Below are positions 60,391-64,000 of a stretch of DNA of 64,000 bases, one piece after another. The stretch lies in the NCBI GenBank assembly GCA_026008535.1, contig BRKX01000017.1, forward strand, positions 4,220,501 to 4,284,500. Reading direction: 5' to 3'. A program made the translations under genes and the position numbers. Numbering within the stretch: the stretch's first letter is position 1; each line of letters opens with the position of its first letter. Source of the stretch: Perilla frutescens. Taxonomy: Eukaryota > Streptophyta > Magnoliopsida > Lamiales > Lamiaceae. Under the pieces are notes generated by a model. That model worked only from the letters and a program-made list of their open reading frames with translations. It had not been told where the DNA came from and did no database searches.

Positions 60391-61145
60391 TAGGGTTTGA
60401 TGATATTGGGAGACTTAATGGAGAGGCATTTTGGGTGTCTGCGTGTGGGGTTGTGTGTAGTGTTTTTGGTGAGTTTTTTTGAGGGTGACTTGATGGAAAA
60501 TGATGAGAGTGATAAAAGTTGGATTATTTTAGGTATTGTGGAGTTTGACTGGTTTTTTTTTTTCTCCTGTGTGAAAATGATGGGAATTTGGTATTAGACT
60601 AAGATAAGATAAAATCCAGTCCACATTGCCATATGTTTAGGCTAATCACAAAATAAAAGATGTACATCAGACATGAACGTATTTATCGGATCAAGGCGTA
60701 TTGATTTGATGTTAAATCGTTGATCAAAAAAATTATAATAGCATATGATATTTTTATTGATAAAAGTGATATTTTTTTAATTTTGAATTGTATTTTTTAA
60801 TGATACGGTTAATATTAACTTTTTTAGTGATACGGTTGATACTGATTTTAATAATTATTTTCTTTATTTTTTTTTAATCCATACTTTTTAATAATACAAG
60901 TGATACTTTTTAGTGTTTCGAATAATATTGATTTTAACAGGTTTTTGGTCAACACATTGAGTTCTTCAACTCGTTAACCGTCTGATATACATCTAGTGCA
61001 CACAAGAGCTTTTTTTTTTCTTGAGTTGAATCACGAAAGAAATATTATTATTATTTTTAGTTGAATCACAAAATAAATGTTGAGATGGAGTTTACTCATG
61101 CTTACATTTCATGAAGTACTGTAAGTATAATTATCCAAATTTTAA
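60391..61145. other. Probable promoter region of the receptor gene, then AT-rich spacer
   Basis: Contains no supported gene. The plus-strand frame 60397-60597 is unsupported. No TATA box could be assigned with confidence. 60720-60930 has degenerate repeats around gatacttttttaatgatacgg. Confidence 0.4.
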
Positions 61146-61153
61146 TGCACAAA

Positions 61154-61746
61154 TAGGGGTGTGTAAAATCGAAGCGAAACCTAAAAATCAACCCAAATTG
61201 AACTATTTGGTTCGGTTGATTTGGTCATTTTTTTTTCAATTTTGGTTTGATTTTGAATATTAAATTAAAAATATAATTTGATTCGGTTTTGGTTTAAGTA
61301 AAAAATATTTTGATTAAAACCGAACCAACCAATATATATATATATATACTATATTTATAATTTATGATTTATAATTAAAATATTAACTATATCTAAATAA
61401 TAAATTTAAAATGTATTATATACCTAAATATTATTAGTAATTCTAATATTTAGTTTCAATTTTCTAGTTTTATAATTTTTAAAATATTTACTTATTTAAT
61501 ATATCGTTTGTTATCTATTGAATGCATGTTATTTTCTTTAGATATAATTATTTCGAAAAAATAAAAATAATCATCGAAAATTCGGTTGAACCGAAAACCA
61601 AACCAAACTAACCAAATAATCATGGTTTGATTTGGTTCGATTATATATATTATTTTGGTTAGTTCAGTTTGAATTTTTTAAATAAACTTTTTGTTTAGTT
61701 TTGGTTTGCCTTGGTTTGCACCGAACCAACCATTTGCACACCCCTA
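61154..61746. mobile_element. hAT-like non-autonomous element, copy 1
   Basis: Inverted ends TAGGGGTGTG / CACACCCCTA. Subterminal inverted DNA is rich in ggttcggtt and aaccgaacc. Flanks tgcacaaa (61146-61153) and ggcacaaa (61747-61754) form an 8-bp target duplication with one mismatch, the hAT length. 593 bp, no gene. Confidence 0.7.
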
Positions 61747-61922
61747 GGCACAAAGATCATCTATACCTATGAGTGTGCAATCCAATACTAGATGTAATCA
61801 AATGTGTAATATATTTAGTATTGTTCATTAAATTAGCATTTATAAAATCTATTAAGGAAAAGGTGATCTCAAAACAAGAATATCAAATACTTAATAGGGG
61901 GTGTGTAATTATAATGCACAAA

Positions 61923-62511
61923 TAGGGGTGTGTAAAATCGAAGCGAAACCTAAAAATCAACCCAAATTGAACTATTTGGTTCGGTTGATTTGGTCATTTT
62001 TTTTCAATTTTGGTTTGATTTTGAATATTAAAATAAAAATATAGTTTAATTCGGTTTTGGTTTAAGTAAAAAATATTTTGATTAAAACCGAACCAACCAA
62101 AATATATACATATATACTATATTTATAATTTATGATTTATAATTAAAATAATTATACCTAAATAATAAATTTAAAATGTATTATATACCTAAATATTATT
62201 AGTAATTCTAATATTTAGTTTCAATTTTCTAGTTTTATAATTTTTAAAATATTTACTTATTTAATATATCGTTTGTTATCTATTGAATGCATGCTATTTT
62301 CTTTAGATATAATTATTTCGAAAAAATAAAAATAATCATCGAAAATTCGGTTGAACCGAAAACCAAACCAAACTAACCAAATAATTGTGATTTGGTTTGG
62401 TTCGATTATATATATTATTTTGGTTAGTTCGGTTTGAATTTTTTAAATAAACTTTTTGTTTAGTTTTGGTTTGTCTTGGTTTGCACCGAACCAACCATTT
62501 GCACACCCCTA
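61923..62511. mobile_element. hAT-like non-autonomous element, copy 2 (from tandem duplication)
   Basis: Same ends and structure as copy 1, 769 bp downstream, 589 bp. Flanks are tgcacaaa and cgcacaaa. Because flanking DNA is shared too, it arose by duplication rather than a second transposition. Confidence 0.7.
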
Positions 62512-62750
62512 CGCACAAAGATCATCTATACCTATGAATGCGTAATCCAATACTAGATGTAATCAAATTTGTAATATATTTAGTATTGTTCATTAAATTA
62601 GCATTTATAAAATCTATTAAGGAAAAGGTGATCTCAAAACAAGAATATCAAATACTTAATACGGGACAATTTTACCGGAAACGTAGTTCTCCAAATTTAA
62701 CATCACTTAAAGCCTATTTAATATAGAATACATGGTTGTAGTATCACTAA

Positions 62751-63613
62751 AGCCATCTCCAACAGTTTTCATCAGAATATGGTTAACTCTACACTATTGT
62801 ACAGTTAAAGTTACATATTTTCAATTTTCATCTTTAACATGATCACTCTACGTTTCACTCTACAATGGAATATTCCTTTTTTATACTCTTTACTATTGAT
62901 TTAATTTTTGTTATCGAATTATTTAATTGAATATGATTATATATATATATATATATTAATATTCTTGCTCATTATTTTTTTATTTTAAATTAATATATAA
63001 TTAAATTTTATTTTTATTTTACAAAAATTAAAAAGTTCATGTAAAAACAATCAACTTGTTCAAAATAAAAAATAACATTTCATAATAGATCATTTAATAA
63101 AAGCATAAATTACATATATTTGTATTGTTTATTGTATTTTTAATATTTTACTCTTATTGTATTATGTATGTATTTTTATTAATCATGTATTTGTATTGTG
63201 TATCGTAATATATTTGTGGTTTTGTATTATTTATTATAATATATTTGTGGTTTTGTATTGTTATTGAAATGTCCATGTAATTCTATTTTTATTAATTATG
63301 TATTTTGTGTTTAATTATATGTTTAAATTAATGTAATATTATTTACTTAATCAATGTATAAAATAATTTTAAAAAAATTGAAAGAAATCTAATAGAAAAT
63401 ATAAAAAATCAATCAAATAAAATTACCACAATTATCTAATGAAAGAAAAAAAAATGTTGCCTAGATGAACAATACCTTGATTATTTGACCGAGGTAATGT
63501 TCACAACCCCTCACTTTACCATGTCGTGAATCAATTGTTGAAGAATAACTTTTATCAACTTTCATGCTACTTTTTCATTTTACCGAGGTGCACTCCTTCT
63601 CTTGGAGATGGCT
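62751..63613. mobile_element. PIF/Harbinger-like non-autonomous element
   Basis: Left end AGCCATCTCCAACAG and right end ctcttggagatggct are inverted repeats. Both sides carry TAA (62748-62750 and 63614-63616), the usual Harbinger target duplication. The interior is AT-rich with degenerate tgtattattt-type repeats (63115-63300) and no coding sequence. Confidence 0.65.
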
Positions 63614-63616
63614 TAA

Positions 63617-64000
63617 GAGATTATACCCTATATTTCAACTAGTATTTCTCCCGTACGATATACATAAATTATTTTATAGGTTTAAAATTTAAGAATAGTT
63701 GATATATGTTGAGAACGATGTGTTCCAGATGATTTTATCACTTTGTTTGATAACATCAAAGTCAATGTTCTATCTACTGTGTTCTGCCATTCTTGTGACA
63801 CTTCAACTCTCTAGAAGTTAATTTTATCCTTTTTGGTTATTTAGGATTAATATATTTTAAATTAATCTGATTACTTTGTGATTTTTATCACTTATTTAGG
63901 AATTCATTTCTTAGTTCCTGGAATATGATGGTATTAGCTGATACCGAATTTCGATATAATGAGTTGTCTAATTGATTTAGAATGACTATTCCACTCATCT
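63617..64000. other. Spacer, nothing recognised
   Basis: AT-rich DNA without a supported gene or repeat. Confidence 0.5.

Larger units (their letters stand above)
61146..62661 (+). repeat. 769-bp tandem direct duplication containing an hAT-like MITE
   Basis: 61146-61894 and 61915-62661 are near-identical, including about 150 bp of flank after the MITE (gatcatctatacctatga ... caaatacttaata). The second copy differs by a few substitutions and small deletions (e.g. near 62145). The duplicated unit includes both the MITE and its right flank. Confidence 0.9.

Overview
The window is nuclear DNA of a flowering plant, most likely a eudicot. It is AT-rich. The repeats are plant types: Ty1/Copia and Ty3/Gypsy LTR retrotransposons with initiator-Met tRNA primer sites, CACTA, hAT-like and PIF/Harbinger-like DNA elements, and a tRNA-derived SINE. 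The one intact host gene is an intronless leucine-rich-repeat receptor (pseudo)kinase of the BIR2/BIR3 type at 58551-60353 (-). No bacterial operon, CRISPR array or intact tRNA/rRNA gene was seen.

Layout. 1-2157 is the right-hand part of a CACTA element with a broken, multi-exon transposase-associated gene. 2158-6360 is intergenic: small tandem duplications, a SINE remnant (3588-3699), a compact CACTA-like element packed with ACCACGGT/ACCGTGGT motifs (4008-4710), and a stretch with exon-like islands. 6361-12059 is a complete but decayed Copia element on the minus strand (Copia-1; TSD AAACT).

12566-53598 is a nested retrotransposon block. Gypsy-2 (minus strand; LTR 12566-14138 continuing at 28123-28498, pol 28499-31022) was split by Gypsy-1 (14139-28122; LTRs of about 3.2 kb). 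Gypsy-1 has a solo LTR of another family in its gag (19302-20737; TSD ATGAT). Next come an unassigned insert (31426-32414), Gypsy-3 (minus strand, same family as Gypsy-1, 32415-36629) and Gypsy-4 (plus strand, same family, 36630-52366). Gypsy-4 is split by Copia-2 (38356-47727; TSD GGGCA). A truncated Copia LTR (52366-53598) closes the block.

53970-55510 is a non-autonomous CACTA element with perfect CTA target duplications. 56371-57583 is an unnamed element with long imperfect inverted ends. The receptor gene follows, then a 769-bp tandem duplication carrying an hAT-like MITE (61154-62511) and a Harbinger-like MITE (62751-63613; TSD TAA).

The least expected feature is an extra reading frame upstream of gag in the Gypsy-1/3/4 family. 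It is about 255 codons long, has an acidic C-terminal end and no domain I recognise. Its protein sequence is retained in three copies, each with about 330-380 bp between it and gag. All retroelement coding regions here carry stops or frameshifts, so none looks autonomous. The receptor gene looks intact and should be a catalytically impaired co-receptor regulator.
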